Positions 20,235 to 33,532 of a DNA stretch of 64,000 nucleotides are shown here, one piece after another (the stretch's first letter is position 1; every line of letters begins with the position of its first letter). A model generated the notes under the pieces. The model saw only the letters and a program-made list of their open reading frames with translations. It made no database searches and was not told the origin of the DNA. Source of the stretch: Cristatella mucedo (Eukaryota > Bryozoa > Phylactolaemata > Cristatellidae); NCBI GenBank assembly GCA_009760855.2, contig WPIO01000001.1, positions 12,571,501 to 12,635,500 of the forward strand, given 5' to 3'. The position numbers and the translations under genes are program-made.

Positions 20235-22357
20235 ATGGAAGAAGGAAAAGAAGCGCCGGATTTCTCAGCCAGTCTCCTCGCCCTGGATCCAACTGGCAAG
20301 GAAGAAGCACTCAAAGAGTTCTGCGAGGAGGTATTCATTGCTGCTGTAAATGGACAGCTTGCAGCGCTGAATCGTCTCCTCAGCTCATGTACGCAAGAGT
20401 ATCGAGACGCTGCTCTGCGTTTCTCCAAGAAGGCTGGCCTCGAGACACTTACTCCTCTTGTAGCAGCAGCTAAGATAGGTCGTCTAAAGATTGTCGAAGC
20501 TCTTGTAACAGACTTTAATGTTGATATTGATCAGCCAGCGTCAGTAATGATAGACAAAACCATAAATGCCGATGCTACCGCTCTTTGGTGTGCGGCAGCA
20601 TGGGGCCACTTCGACGTCGTCAAAGTGCTCGTAGCCGCTGGCGCCCGTGTTAATCATGCGAGTGGTACAAGGTTTACGCCACTTAGGGCTGCTTGCTGCC
20701 TAGGCTACATGGATCTCATCCGTTACTTGATAAGTAATGGCGCCGACGTCAACTTGGTCGACGATCGTGGTTGCACGTGCCTCATGCTTGCATCCTTTCA
20801 CGGCTTCGTTGACGTGGTTCGCTGTCTTGTTGAACACGGAGCGAATATAGATCCTAGTCATGATTGCGCTACATCTGCTTTGCATTTGGCAGCCGAGGAA
20901 GGAAAAATTGCCATAGTGACCTATCTAATCTCACGAAATGCTTCCGTGTCGAAGAACGAGCATGGCCTGACCCCCATTATGGCAGCAGCAGCCAACGGCA
21001 GAGTGGACATAGTGGAATGGTTGGCTGCGAAACTGTCCTGTGGTCCCAAGGATCGCGTAGAAGCATACGAGCTTATTGCTGCTTCGCTCGCCAATTCCGG
21101 TAAGAATGTAAACTTGTCATTAAGCTTCAATTACATGCATGCCGCAATGCTAGAGCGTAACCTATGTGGGCTAACGAAAAGTCCCGTGGAGACCCTGGAG
21201 GATTACGACTTTCTGAAGGAGTGCTGCTCGCTCGCCGAACTCGTGGCAATCAAGGCTGACGACGCCAGACTTGGGCTGGAAGCCCTGCTAATGCAGGAGA
21301 GAATTCTAGGCCTCCAGCACCCAGCAGTGGCTTACCACTTGGAATATCGAGCTGCTCGGCTTGCAGAAGCCGGAGAGTGCAGCCGTGGCCTTAGACTTTT
21401 ATTGCGTGCCGCCCGGGCAAAGTTGAGTTATGAGTGCTGTATTGCTTATGAACTGTTGCGAATCACCAAATCTTTTGGTTCCATGTTCGAGGCAGGGGAG
21501 CCAATACCTTGCACTCTACTGAAGAGGGCAATGGAGCTGCTGTGTCTAGACATTGGTGCTGTTCGTGTACAGAATGACGACATAGCTAAACTGGTGAGAA
21601 TCTTGCAGTTTCTTTTTGTTTGCGCCGCCATGCATCCGATCATCAGGCTGAAGCAGCTTGCGGCACCTGCTGTCGTCGTTGTAACTGGCCTGATTTCGAT
21701 TTTGATTCCCTTTCGATGCCATCGCTTTGCGCTCGTCGGTCAGGTCTGACACTTTTTGGTCGTATTCACTGCCATTCGCATTTGTAGGCTGTGGAAATCG
21801 ACATGGAGTCGATGCTGAGTTTGGTTGCATTTGCTACCCAATCTCAGCTCTCCGAAGTGGAAAGCTTTGACCTCCGCCGTGTCACATATCGTTTCTGCAA
21901 GATGGATGTTCGACTGCCCATCGGTTTTAGTCTCCTGCACATGGCCGTGAGCCTCTGGACGGGTGCTGATTTAGACATGGGCGATGAGTTCAACTTTCCC
22001 AGCAGTGATGTTGCAGGCTGGCTGCTCGATTGCGGGCACAGCATCGACTGCCGCGATCGTAATGGCAACACTCCACTTCACATTGCCGTCCAGCTCGGCC
22101 ATCGGATGAACGATTTCACAAAGCTGCACGACATAATCATGCTTATCTCCAAGTACGGCGGCCATCTAGACTGCACAAATGTGCGTGGCAAAACGGCCCT
22201 GCAGTGCTGTGCCACCAGGGTGGCCAAGGATATCCTCAGGCTGCAAATTAAGCCGCGACTGATGTGCTTAGCGGCTAGGGCTGTCAAACGAACCGGCTCA
22301 GGCACCTACGACGGCGTGCTGCCGAAAGACCTTCTGGACTTCGTGAACCTGCACTGA
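20235..22357 (+). CDS. fem-1-like: FEM-1-like protein, copy 2 (two exons)
   Basis: Predicted cullin-2 ligase substrate receptor, 642 aa. Exon 1 20235-21593, phase-0 intron 21594-21787, exon 2 21788-22357. The protein differs from copy 1 at only one residue that I can see (Glu to Asp in the GTYEGVLP stretch near the C-terminus), and the gene at about three bases. Domains are the same: seven ankyrin repeats in residues 33-273, TPR-like middle, further ankyrin repeats, VHL box LMCLAARAV and terminal FVNLH. Splice sites and AATAAA (22784-22789) are intact, so it should be expressible. The 3' flank beyond about 23030 is closer to unit 3 than to unit 1, which points to recombination or gene conversion over the gene. 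Confidence 0.9.
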
Positions 22358-22789
22358 CAGTTGTGGGATTAAGTTACGGTGGCCACTGCCACCACTCCGT
22401 GCTAGCCTGTGACCTAAGCTGTCGTATCATTGCTTTCGTGTGGTGCTGCAGTCTCCCCTCTGGTCTTTAACCACCGAGCCGATTTCGCCTCGGCTGCTTG
22501 CGAGCACTCAACGGTGCTCCTGTTTTTTAATTTGTTGCTTTTGGCACTCACCTCTCGGGCTTGAAGAGCCGCGGGGGGGGGGGCAGGTGGCAGGCACTGT
22601 GCGGTGGCATGTAGCAATAGATGGGCTGTCGTGTGCATGTCCGTAAGCTGACTCGTCGAGCCACTGACTGACATGAGAGACAGTTCTGCCGTGCTTCTTT
22701 TGAACACAACCGTGACATTGCATCTGAAGCGTCCGGCGTGCTGCATTCCGTTATCGTGGCTGGGCACGGTGCAAATACCAACGAATAAA
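22358..22789 (+). promoter_or_regulatory. 3' UTR and poly(A) signal of FEM-1 copy 2
   Basis: Noncoding sequence ending in AATAAA at 22784-22789. The G run near 22574 is shorter than in copy 1. Confidence 0.7.
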
Positions 22790-24209
22790 TAGAAACGTCA
22801 TTCGAGCTTCAACTCGTGCGCTTTGCAGTATTCCAAAAGCTTCGCACGCCGCTCGGCCTTAGCGTGTGCTCGATGTGTATCTGAACGTTTCGTCCTAATA
22901 CGGCTGCATCCCATACAGCCGAACAAGGAGTCTTGTTGCCGCTTCTTATTCGTAGTGGCCAGCCTTGCTATATACAGCACGAGTATTTGCATGTGCATGT
23001 ATTCGGTCTCACATTTAGATTAGCAAGTAAACGGAATTATGGCAGCAGACAGGCTGTATCCAGCGGTTCGCTTCAACAGCCCGGCAGCTTTCGGCGCTCG
23101 TGGTCGAAACTCGTCATAAGTCAATCGTGAGTCTCAGACGCTACGGGAGAAAGCTCGAGGTTAACAAGCTAAGATATATAATTCGTTGGCGTAGCACCCA
23201 AGGAGAACGCTAGCTGATGACCTTGGTCGTTAGATGCGAGTATCATAGCCTTGAGACTGGTGGTGACCCATGCTATTTGTGGTCAGGTCATCTCAAGTTG
23301 CTCTCTTGTCGTCACTGGTACTGACCTCTATTGGTTATAAGCATGTGCACTTAGCAGCGTTGTGTAGACCTGGCTGACCTCACATACGATAACTTAAGGA
23401 TGGGGTCACTAACCGTATGAGCTGCACAGTGCAAGCCGACCTATAGATAGCCGAACAGCTACAGGGCAGTATAAATGATCCGTGGCTTTGAGCTTGTGAT
23501 AATGATTTCTGCCAGCAGCATTTTCCATCGACCACTGACTGACTTTCCAAGTTGCCATTCGAGGCGTTATCCAGGATTAAACTTTAGGTATCGTCTGATT
23601 TAGAGGTCAAAATTGACCTGCCTGCCCCAGTGTAGGTGGCATGATGTAAATATGTAGGCGATAGTACACTGGTTTCATTGAAAATAGCACACATGTTGAG
23701 GACTTCCAATTGCCCACCCATGTGTCAAAAGTAGACTGTAGTAGTAGACTGAAAATGTATCGACTTTTTACTTACTCGGTCGTTGAAATTTGCAATATTC
23801 GACATCTATTGCAATCATTTTCTCTAGACCTTTAGACTTGAGACCTTGACGACAGCGCCAAATAGGCTATGGTTCGGTGCAGACTTTATAATGGCTAGGA
23901 CTACTAAGCGAAACCTTGAAAACACGTGCAAATGATCGGGCCTTTTATTCGTCTAATGGCTTACGAGGGCTATTTTTGGACGTACCGATCTGTCTTAGCT
24001 AAGTCTAGATTCAACATGAAGTTAGATGAATCACAGATGCACAGCCCATAAATGCCGGCTGATGCAGACCGTGCAACATTCTAAGTGCTCCCTGGTCCAC
24101 CTTGCCTAGCGATCCTTGCAGTGATCTGGTAGATGGCTATTTCTAGTTTCTTTGTCGCTGATCACTTCGTAGCAACTCATTGTCTTCATGGTTCTATCAC
24201 TCACCTTTA
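22790..24209. other. Intergenic, no gene seen
   Basis: Counterpart of 4436-5854. Many of its differences from unit 1 (for example ATTATGGC at about 23036 and AGATGCGAG at about 23233) are shared with unit 3. Confidence 0.5.
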
Positions 24210-24702
24210 GGTCCTTTCATTGCCTGGCTCAAGTCTACCTATCAGACCTCCTATTAAACCGGGATAGGCATGCAAACACCCACTTTTCATAATCAAATCG
24301 CTTAGCTAGACCTCATAAGAGCCTAACGTTGTTTTGGAGACCGTCTCTTTATTTTGTATCCTCCCAAAGCTTGAAATTCGCTAAGACTTAAGTCACAATA
24401 TTCGCTGACTTGACAACATTTAAAAAGAAGCTAAAACGCATCGATTTATCGTAGCATTTATTGGGTCACTGTAAGTCGTCCTTTGCGGGCTTATGCTTGC
24501 AGATGCAGTGAGCATACTGCCACCAACTTGATTTGCATGTTGGCCCTCTGCATATCACCTCCTAACGTGCTATGCTTGTTGGCATTGAGCATGCTACCAC
24601 TGACCGTTCGATCATGCTTCTTTTGCAGTATTGGTAAAGCGCCTAGTTGAGACTAATTTCTCTGAGGACACCATACAAATCTATTATTATTATTATTATC
24701 CT
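24210..24702 (+). repeat. LINE 3' end with (ATT)n tail, unit 2
   Basis: Counterpart of 5855-6350 with the same DLTTFKKKLK-type remnant near 24410-24440 and a shorter ATT repeat near 24683-24701. Confidence 0.6.
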
Positions 24703-27611
24703 TTTACGCTTGCACCAATCGAATTTAAAAGTAAACCGAAATTTTTGAAGGGAATATTTGCAACGGACAAGATACCAATGGTCGTTTGGTGTGTGGAGGC
24801 CCTCAGCTCACTCTCAGGCTTCGACACTTACTGAGCAGCTACGTTGAGGGCTCGAGAAGACTTGAAAAAATATTATGGCTTGCTTAGTTAGCAGGCTCAT
24901 CCGAGCTGCGATAATAGGACCTGAGCTGCTATCTTTTCTCTTGCAGTGAGTGATAAAGGATGGATTTTTGCACGACTTGAACCTACAAATTCCTTTGTTG
25001 CAGTACTCGAACCTACGTACTAGATAGCGAAGTGCAAGAATGCCCCTTGGCTAAGACCTTGGAGCTCGCCAGGCTTGTGAATGCAAAACTTAGTATTTTC
25101 AGCTGACTAATTGTTTGAGCTCCTACAAAAGCTGAAGCTAAGTTAATAAGAAGTAAGCTTTCAGAATGGAAAATATGTCTTTTCGTTACTTGCCTGCTGA
25201 AAAGCGTAATTTTGTATAGGTACATTTCGCTGGGTGTCAGCTGCAATGTGGCTGTGGTTCCACCGGTAAAAAACGGGCCCGGGAGCAGGACGAACCTTGT
25301 CGTTGCTTGGCGAGACCTCTGTTTATTTAACTCCATTGTATGCTCATAACTCATCTTACGCTCAACGTAACTCAAAGTAAATATCGCGTTCTGGATACTG
25401 GCGGGGGAGGATTTACTTGCTGTATTACAAATTATCAAGCGGCATAGCACCAGCACTTTGAAAAATCGTTTGACATAGCTTGTTTTTCTTAGCGGTGTAC
25501 TATCATCGGTGACTTCAGTTTGAAGGTGTTCCGGAAACCAAACAAGTCCAATTGCAAGTTCAATGGGTGGAGACAGCCCTCAGCATTCCCTGCCTGTGCT
25601 AATCTGAGTTTCTAATTTAACAATGGGACATCTGAAATGTTAGCTTGAGTTAATGAGCTGTTTAAAAGCTAATGTCCGCACCATGGTCTTTTATCATCCG
25701 AATGCATCCGGACTTTGAAGCCTAATCCCATCAGCAACCGATAAAGATGGTCAAGCGCAAACAAATAAATGATGCTTCATAAGCAGGAATGTCACACATA
25801 TCACTCTGAAAGTTAAAAATTAATAAATATAAATTCATATAAAACCTTATGAAAACCGATTCTCTTTTGAGCGACTTTACTAAAGCCAGACAGGAATCGT
25901 GTTAATTGGTCATCTAAACTTGAAAACCTTCAAAATACAACGTAAGGACGATTAAATCTGACTGAGCAAAGGCGGTCAGAATCTTGTAGTATGTTTGCTT
26001 CTTTTTTACTCTTTCCTAATTAGCAGAAGACATAAGTTCCAGGCTTCGGAACCATAAGAACTGTAGGCTTAGCCCCGAGTTATTTGAAGTTCCTTGGGGG
26101 CACAGCCAAACGACCAGATTCAGAAGAGCAGGTGATGCCACGGGAGGTCTTAAAGAATTTTGCATAGGCCTATTTGATCAAAAAATAGAAGAAATTTACG
26201 GTTTTTTTTTACGATTACATTGGCAAGTTTGAGAGAGTAGGAATATTTTATTGAAATAGACTGACAACCGATAATTGAGCACACCCTACTTTACCTGCTC
26301 AACAAATGAAGGCTGCCTGTTGACATCAACTCTTTGAAATATTGCATTAATATCGGATTAGAAACTCTGTATCACAGTGCCTGTGATATCTAGGGCGAGA
26401 TGACAAGTGCTCACGAGTGACTTGATGATCTATAGGATTACAAACTGCAATTTAAGTGGATCGCTTGGTGTAGCTTTCGAGCGCAAGTGTCGATGGTCGG
26501 ATTAGAGGATTTGTGTAAATAAAATAGACCGTTCCGATAAGTTAAACCTCACCTGCCAGCGAACGCAGATAAACGTGGGTCGGCGTGTTTGAACAAATCT
26601 ACAGCACGGTTACTTCTGATGCCTATCCTTCTGTGTAAAAATAGATATAGCGTCGTTTGAGAAGTTTCGTTTGAGTTGTAGCATCCGTTGGTAGTTATTG
26701 AAACCCTCCGTTCCAGTCAGAAAAACTGTTACTTTAATATCCCATTCCCCCGTTGTTGGGTTGACTTCTGTGTGCTCATTGTAGTAAATGTGTTTCAGCT
26801 AGTTGCTAGAAAGAGGCTTTGTTCTTGCTACGTGCTAATCAGTCACAAATTCAACGAAGTATTTAAGATGCCTGATAAGCTGGCAACAATTGTCTCGTGC
26901 CGCCACCAACCACATAGCATCGTGCGGTGGCTGACAAAGCTTTGAGGCTTGGTCCGAACAGTCCAACCCCTTGCGCTCGCTATTTAGCCCCCCACCTGTT
27001 TGGCTTAACGTTGCTGTCAGTCAACGGTGGGCCGCCCCGGCGTACCCTGAACCTAAACAACGTATATAGGCCGGCCGTAGTGCGACGCTGAGTCATACGG
27101 TCTCTGGAGCTACTGCTTGGCGCTCTGTTTACAATTAAAACTGACTACTTTCAAACGCATATTTCTCAGCGGCATTTCGCCTTAAGAACTCCACAAATTG
27201 CGTCTGCTAACGTTACTACTTTAATTTTCACTGTTTCACATTACTTTCTAGTCTGGCGCTTTAATAGCCACGGCAAGAGAAGCAACGACCAACACTCGAG
27301 GAAACAGGCAATGTATTCCGCTTTGGCAAGCGTGCAAAAGTATCTAAGTACGACGTCTAGATAAGCATGTATTGCGCGCGCCTGCTGCAATTGAAATTAG
27401 AGCTAACTCCTTACCTTGGGTCACTGGTTAAGCAATTGACACCGCGAAGCGTCCTGCTACTAATGCGCGATATTCCCCAAAGCAGTTATATTCCTTAAAT
27501 TAGGGACATTTCACATACTCTGCTATTACCCGAGTTCTCATACAATAAATATATAAATAAAAATGTACGTGTATACATATATATAATACACGCACATATA
27601 TGGATACATTC
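24703..27611. other. Intergenic, no gene seen
   Basis: Counterpart of 6351-9259. A longer minus-strand frame at 25013-25456 arises because single base changes removed stops; in units 1 and 3 the same stretch is interrupted, so it is not called. Confidence 0.5.
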
Positions 27612-27616
27612 ATATG

Positions 27617-27661
<45 letters not shown>

Positions 27662-27822
27662 CTGTGTCTGTGCGTGTGTGCGTGTGTGCGTGTGTGCGTG
27701 CGTGCGTTCGTGCGCGTGTGTGTGCGTGCGTGCGTGCTCGTGTGTGTGCGAGTGTGTGCGAGTGTGAGCGTGTGTTCATGCGTGCGTGTGTGTGTGCGTG
27801 TGCGTGTGTGTGTGTTTGTATA
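27612..27822. repeat. (TA)n/(TG)n microsatellite, unit 2
   Basis: Same locus as 9260-9510 but about 40 bp shorter, mainly in the TA part. Confidence 0.9.
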
Positions 27823-29027
27823 AATAAGAAAACAAACATTTAGTAGTTAGTACCATCCAAGTCAACGCTTGCGCCTTCCGCGAGGCTACCTAGATGTGCA
27901 GCCGTTGGCGCCACGGTAAGATAACACTTCCGACGCAAAAACGGCCACGACGATATTCACGGCCGCGGTTTAGTGGGACCAGGATAGATATACGCACTCA
28001 TTAAAGGAAAGGTAAGCAAAGCAAACTTGAGAACAGACAAGTCTGGTGGGTCACTTTATAACAGCACATCGCTCTTACCCTTAACCGAAACGTCCTTAGT
28101 CTCGCCGTGTGAAACAGCTCAGTAAGAAAACTCTCTCAGAAAGAGTAAATACCATGGAGAATACGTGTCTTAAGCTTTTTTTGAATTCCATCTAATCACA
28201 AGATAACAAAGCGACAGCCGGTAGGCGTTTCCTAGCGTAGGGTTCGCGGGCGGTCGGGATAATTTGTGCAAGCCCTACCACGCAGTAATTACATTTAAAT
28301 CTTGCGGCTATACTTCAGCCGATATGCTGCAAGTCCGACAGACGTTTCTGGCGTCTGCTACCGTGTGTAATGACTTTGAATATTTAATGCCCTGGCTAAA
28401 CACGCTTCCCCTAAGCAGCCTTTCCCGTATATTGTCTTTTTTTCACGAGACGGTCAAGGGCGTCGCAACGTGATGCGTGATATGTGGGTACTTGTATTTT
28501 TTTTCTAAAAGCAAGACGTCGTGCATGTCATTCACATAAAAGGTTCTTAGCGTGGTGAGTTGTCATCTACGTGAATATTTCTTCCTATTACCGAACGAGC
28601 ATCCCTAAGAACATAGCTGCTAGGTAGAATCTATAAGAAAGATTTGCTGCGTTTGGTGATTTATTCCTGCTGACATGTTGCGGGTACCTTTTTTTCTGGG
28701 CAGGTATAACTTTACACAACGAGCCGAATCATTGTTCGCAGCTAAACTCGAGAAGAATATGAACGAAGTAGATTCATTTGGATCGATATCGGTTCTGTTT
28801 TTACGGCTCGCCTCTCATCTCTTGTTTCGAGTCATCCATCGCACTCAGTTGCTTTCTGGGCAAGTCACAGCAGCAGACAGTGCAAATGAACAGGCCTAAA
28901 TGCTGTCCTCATCGGGCTTCAGCAACAAGAACAATGATATTAAGACATTTGCAGTGCTCTCCCGAAAAACTAAATGGCCTAGGCAATTTACACGACGTCT
29001 AAGTATTGTCTAGTGAAGTGGGTACTT
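27823..29027. other. Intergenic, contains the empty RetA site
   Basis: Unit sequence without a gene. CTTGCGGCTATACTTCAGCC at about 28301-28320 is the uninterrupted counterpart of the RetA insertion site. It reads straight through from the sequence before 9999 to the sequence after 14709. Confidence 0.7.
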
Positions 29028-32000
29028 TGTGGCTTGTGTTTCACTGTATCTATGATCCGATTACAGACCCTAGGCTCGTCGGCACAATGCCGGTGCAGGC
29101 AGACCGGTAATGCCCTAAACCACCCCACGGTCTAACAGCAGGTGGCTGTGGCGTAGGGACGGGCTTCTTCCCAGCTGTGGTCTGGCGGCCGTCGTCCATC
29201 ATCAGGCTTGCTTTGTCCTCCAGACGGCTCACAGTATGAATGTGACTCGGATGGAGCTGGAGAAAGATGAAAATCCAACCTGAGAGAGAAAAAGAGAGAG
29301 AAAGAGCAAGAGACAGTTGGAAAGAAAACAGCTGCGTTTTTGGTAAGCGCAGCAGGCACGAACGAGAATACACGCTTCTGACAACCAGCTTCGGTGTTGT
29401 GCCTGCTTTCGCGCACGCACCTAGTTGGGAGAGCATTATTAACTACAAACTATTTCTCGGCGGGATCAGCTGTGTGGCCCGTGGGTCTGAAAGTAACACT
29501 AATGGTAGTACCAATTTCGCCATTCGACGGCAGCTGACTTCGCTGAATGGCTGAATAGGTCTGAAAGATTGGCCAAGACACAAGGAGTTAATGAGTTGCA
29601 AAATATTCTGTCGCTATTCCTTAGATGTGGGGCATACTACGTATATTAAGGCGTCCCTGATGCGTCTAAGGAAGATTATGCCCCGGTAAGAAAAGCACTG
29701 CTGGCAGCATTCTCGTTGAATTACTTTGATCCCTATGATGAAATCACCTCCAGTCGCCTCGCTGAAGGCAAACGTGCTTGTTTTTTGGTCGGACTTAAAT
29801 CAATGAATCAAATGGCTGAGCTGGTGGCTGACGATTTTTTCAGATTTGCCTTCGTCGCTGGGCTGCCGGAGGCCGGAAAGAGGTACATCCAAGCCTCGTG
29901 CAACCTCGCTGACATGCCGAGGCATATTCTCGTCGAGAAGGCTCGCATCGTAGTGAAGGCGAGCGGCACTCCAAAGGCGGCAGATAGGGGTTTCGCATCC
30001 GGTTCTCGTTCGGGATGGCGTACCCAGGCTCCGAATCGCTGGGATGTTGGGTGTTTCCCGTGCAAGGCCTCTTTGTGCATTCGAGCCGTGATTGTCCTTC
30101 TGAAGCAGCACCGTATTCGCGGGAAGCACAGTTATGTCTGTATGACCATTCAACATCTCGCTGCTGACTGCTCGGATCGGGCTGTCGTCCCAATTTGGCC
30201 AAAAAAATGATAGGTCAGAATATGCATTACTTCCCCGGTGCTTTCCCTACCTTTACAGCCCACCTTCCTTCGGTCGGTGTTCTCAACGAAAACTTCGAGT
30301 CGTCTTCAATAGTGAATTCCGGGTTCTCGAGGTCCATCATTTGGACTGTGTTTGCCAACCCTGTGAGTGTTGGACATGGGTTTGAGGAGGTCGTGATGCT
30401 GAATGGAGCCATGGCTGTCGGCAAGTCCACATGTGTCGCGACCGTAGCCCTTTTAGGACGAAAGATAGTGCTTGACTGATTTGTATCAGATGTCGTTCAT
30501 GGTTTCGGGTTACTACTCGGTACGGATGCCATTTAATTTCTCGGTGGCCTGGTTATCGGTCCCTCTTCTTGGCAAATTGAGTTCTTGTGCCAAAGAGGAA
30601 TTCCAGAGCCACACCAGTGCCGTTCCGATGCATCGGCGGTGGCGTCTGCTGGTGCCAAACAGGCTGTAGCATCTTCGACCGATGACGTACTGATTGAGGA
30701 CACGGACCTCAACGTCAGTATTCCATCGGGGACGCAGGCCAGTCAAGTGGTTGTAGACAAATCGTCATGTCGTTCTCCAATTGACGAACCATATCGCTTA
30801 GTACCATGTCAAAGAGGAAATTCGTGCCGACTACGAAAAAACTGGGAAAGTTGATCAAGAAGGCTGGCTGCAGCTTTTCCCTGGTCATTGCGGTGGCCTG
30901 ATCCCTCTAACAGCCGTCGTACAGGCAAGCAAGTGCAAGCTGAGGCTCGTAACACACTACGGCGAACTAAATCGGCTTATTTTAAGTCACACGGCTGACG
31001 GTGATGTGTGTAGCACTAAGCTCAAAGCATAGCGACGGCAGGGCAAGAGCGCGAGCATAATTGGCCTGCGAAAAGCACACTTGCAGATGCATATTATTCC
31101 TGCTCTCTGACCATATCATGTCGTGGAGTACAAGGGCCGTCGATACTGCCTTAGTCGACAAGGTTTCGGACGTAATGTCGCCCCGAAAAGAATGACTGCG
31201 ATTCGGGCAAAGGTCCGGTCGGTGAATGAGTACGTACTGGTACTGATTTGTTTCTTGATGATATTTTCGTCAACAACAGAGTCGTCTCAAATGCTGAGGC
31301 AATCGACTTGCTATGAACAATCAGTTTGGAGGCGAAGTCGCCGGAAAGCCTTGTTGGCGGAAGGGTTCTTGGGCTATGCGTATGCAGGCCGAAGGAAGGG
31401 TGATGAGCTTCTTTAGCAATGAGATAATGTAGTGAGCCCATTTCCTGAAGTGCTATTGCCATGGTAGCTGTGTTTTGAAGTGGGCAGCTGATTGGGCATT
31501 TCCAAGTCGTAGGCTGGCTTCCACCAGCTTGCACTTACTTGAATAGATGCGCTGGCAACGTCGGTTGAGACTTAGTCGTTAGTTAAAATTTCTTAGCCAC
31601 GGCGATCGAATTTCTGCAGCGATTTCGTGCCGACGATTCAGTTTCAGTCAGTGGGAATGTACCGATTCTGGATAGTGGCATCATCTGGCGTGATGCCAGT
31701 ATCCTGGCCGTCGGAACATGACAGGATATATGAAGAAGAATCGAAGCTGATACCTCGTGGCTTCTACAAGCTGGCGACAAAGCTCACATCAACCTTGCTG
31801 ACCTGGAGGCCATCACCAAAATCCTTAATCTGGCTATTGCTTGGTCATTGCGGCAGCTAGAGATTCGGACTGACTCAGCAACTGTCCACGAATGGCTGCA
31901 ATCACTGCAGGTATGAAATATTTCTGTACGAGGCCACGGTATAGGAAAGGCGCTCACCAAAAGCAGTCCTGCAATAATCGCCGACACGGTGTCAGCGTGT

Positions 32001-33203
32001 GAACTGGAGGCTAACGTAGTCCTGGTGCGATCGTTCAAATATAAAGAAGACCAGCTGACAAGAGTTGCTCATAAATGGATGAGGGTGAATGCAATATGTC
32101 TTGCGCTTCCAGAGTAGGCATCTTCAAAGTCGGTCAGCGTTGACTTAAAGAGTTTCCAAAGCTTTCGCCACTTTGGGGTAGATAGGACACTTAACCTCGC
32201 CAGAATCTACCGCCCGGAAGCTGTTATCCGGTGAAAGGACATCAAAGCCTTCGTGAAGGCTTGCCTTCGTTTCAAGTCGGTCGATCCGGAACCAGTCGCA
32301 CGGAGTCCACACGTGCTGAATTTGAGCGAGAACTTGTAGCGCCTGGCCTGCAATGTAACACATTTTACGGGCCAAAAATATTTGACGATGGTTGATTGTG
32401 GACTGAGCCATTGCGTTATTTAAAGGCAAATACCTGACGAGGTAGAAAAATCATCGGTGCAAAATCTTGGCAAACTTCTTAAGGAGCCTGGCCCTCGACT
32501 GCAGTTGATCATGAATAACGGCTTAAATTTACATCAACAGCTTTTCGCGGTCTTTTCGACCGTTCGGCCGTGAAGCCAATCTACCGTTGCGCCTATAAAC
32601 TCTCCGGCAACGGCATCGTCGAGCTAAATCAGGCGACCATCAAGGAAATTACTGCTTGCACGGGTAAGGATCTTCTGATGATGTATCAATACAACATCTC
32701 GCCAACGGCAGGTTTGCACGAAGAATCGGTGCACAGCGTAAGGTGTTCTCCGATAAGTGGAAAAGCCCACTTCTCAGGGTATAGACGAATCAGGGCCTGA
32801 TGACGGCTCATTACATTATCATAAGTGGTGGTTCGTGTTTCTTGATATTTAGGATTCAATTATAGACACCGGGTTCGCCGGGACACTGCTGGTGTACGCA
32901 AACTGGTAACACCCTAAAACATCTAAGGGTCTAAAGCTGGTGGCTATGGCCTAGGGTCGGGCAAGTGTGGAGATGTGGTCAGGCGGCCGTCGTTCATCTC
33001 CAGGCCGGCTTTGTCCTCCAGCCCACTCATGGTAAGAGTTGTGGCTGGGAGCGAAGGGGAAAAGGACGGCGAACATGGGAGAGAATAGTTGTGTTTGGGA
33101 AAGCGCTGCAGGCACAAGCGAGAATACACGTTCCAGTGGACCGACTTTGGTGTTCTGCCTGATTCTGCTTCCGTACCCAGTTGGGAGAGCGTTATTAAGT
33201 ACA
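29028..33203 (+). mobile_element. RetB in unit 2: decayed LTR retrotransposon
   Basis: 5' LTR about 29028-29447 with a short GA tract (29284-29314), gag-pol remnant 29448-32824, 3' LTR about 32825-33203. Gag C-terminal half is open at 29716-30210, followed in -1 frame by a protease (30195-30479) with the DTG lost as NSGFSRSI. RT, RNase H and integrase pieces follow with many stops. The integrase C-terminus is deleted: sequence passes from the YRRIRA-like stretch near 32800 almost directly into the LTR. The left half closely matches unit 1; the right half is more diverged. Confidence 0.8.
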
Positions 33204-33532
33204 CGCTTGATATTGTTCAAGTTGGAACTAAATGCCACCTTGATTCCCATCCTGCTTCTTTTTTTCTTGCATTTGACGCGTAATTGTTGGCCTTTACTCA
33301 AATTATTTTTGAAGGCTGCACGAGTATCCGCCCATCTATGTAGCGAGTCCATTGCGAACGTTTGGTATTGTTCGTTCTGGAACAGTCTCCACGAGTTTTC
33401 AGGCGTTCTTTGCTCTCAGCCGAACCACCTTCATCGCTCACTAGCTGGCTAAGAACTTTCTAAGAACTTTCGTGATCCTATAACAACATTATCAGCATAA
33501 GTTTTGAGCATAGCCGTATTGCTAGCGGGACA
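33204..33532 (+). promoter_or_regulatory. 5' region of FEM-1 copy 3
   Basis: Diverged counterpart of 1558-1879. The initiator-like motif is changed to TCAGGC (about 33400), and AAGAACTTTC is duplicated (AAGAACTTTCTAAGAACTTTC near 33450-33472). Effect on transcription is unknown. Confidence 0.4.

Noticed and set aside
25013..25456. 147-codon minus-strand frame in unit 2
   Set aside because: It is split into two frames by a stop in units 1 and 3; only a substitution in unit 2 joins them.
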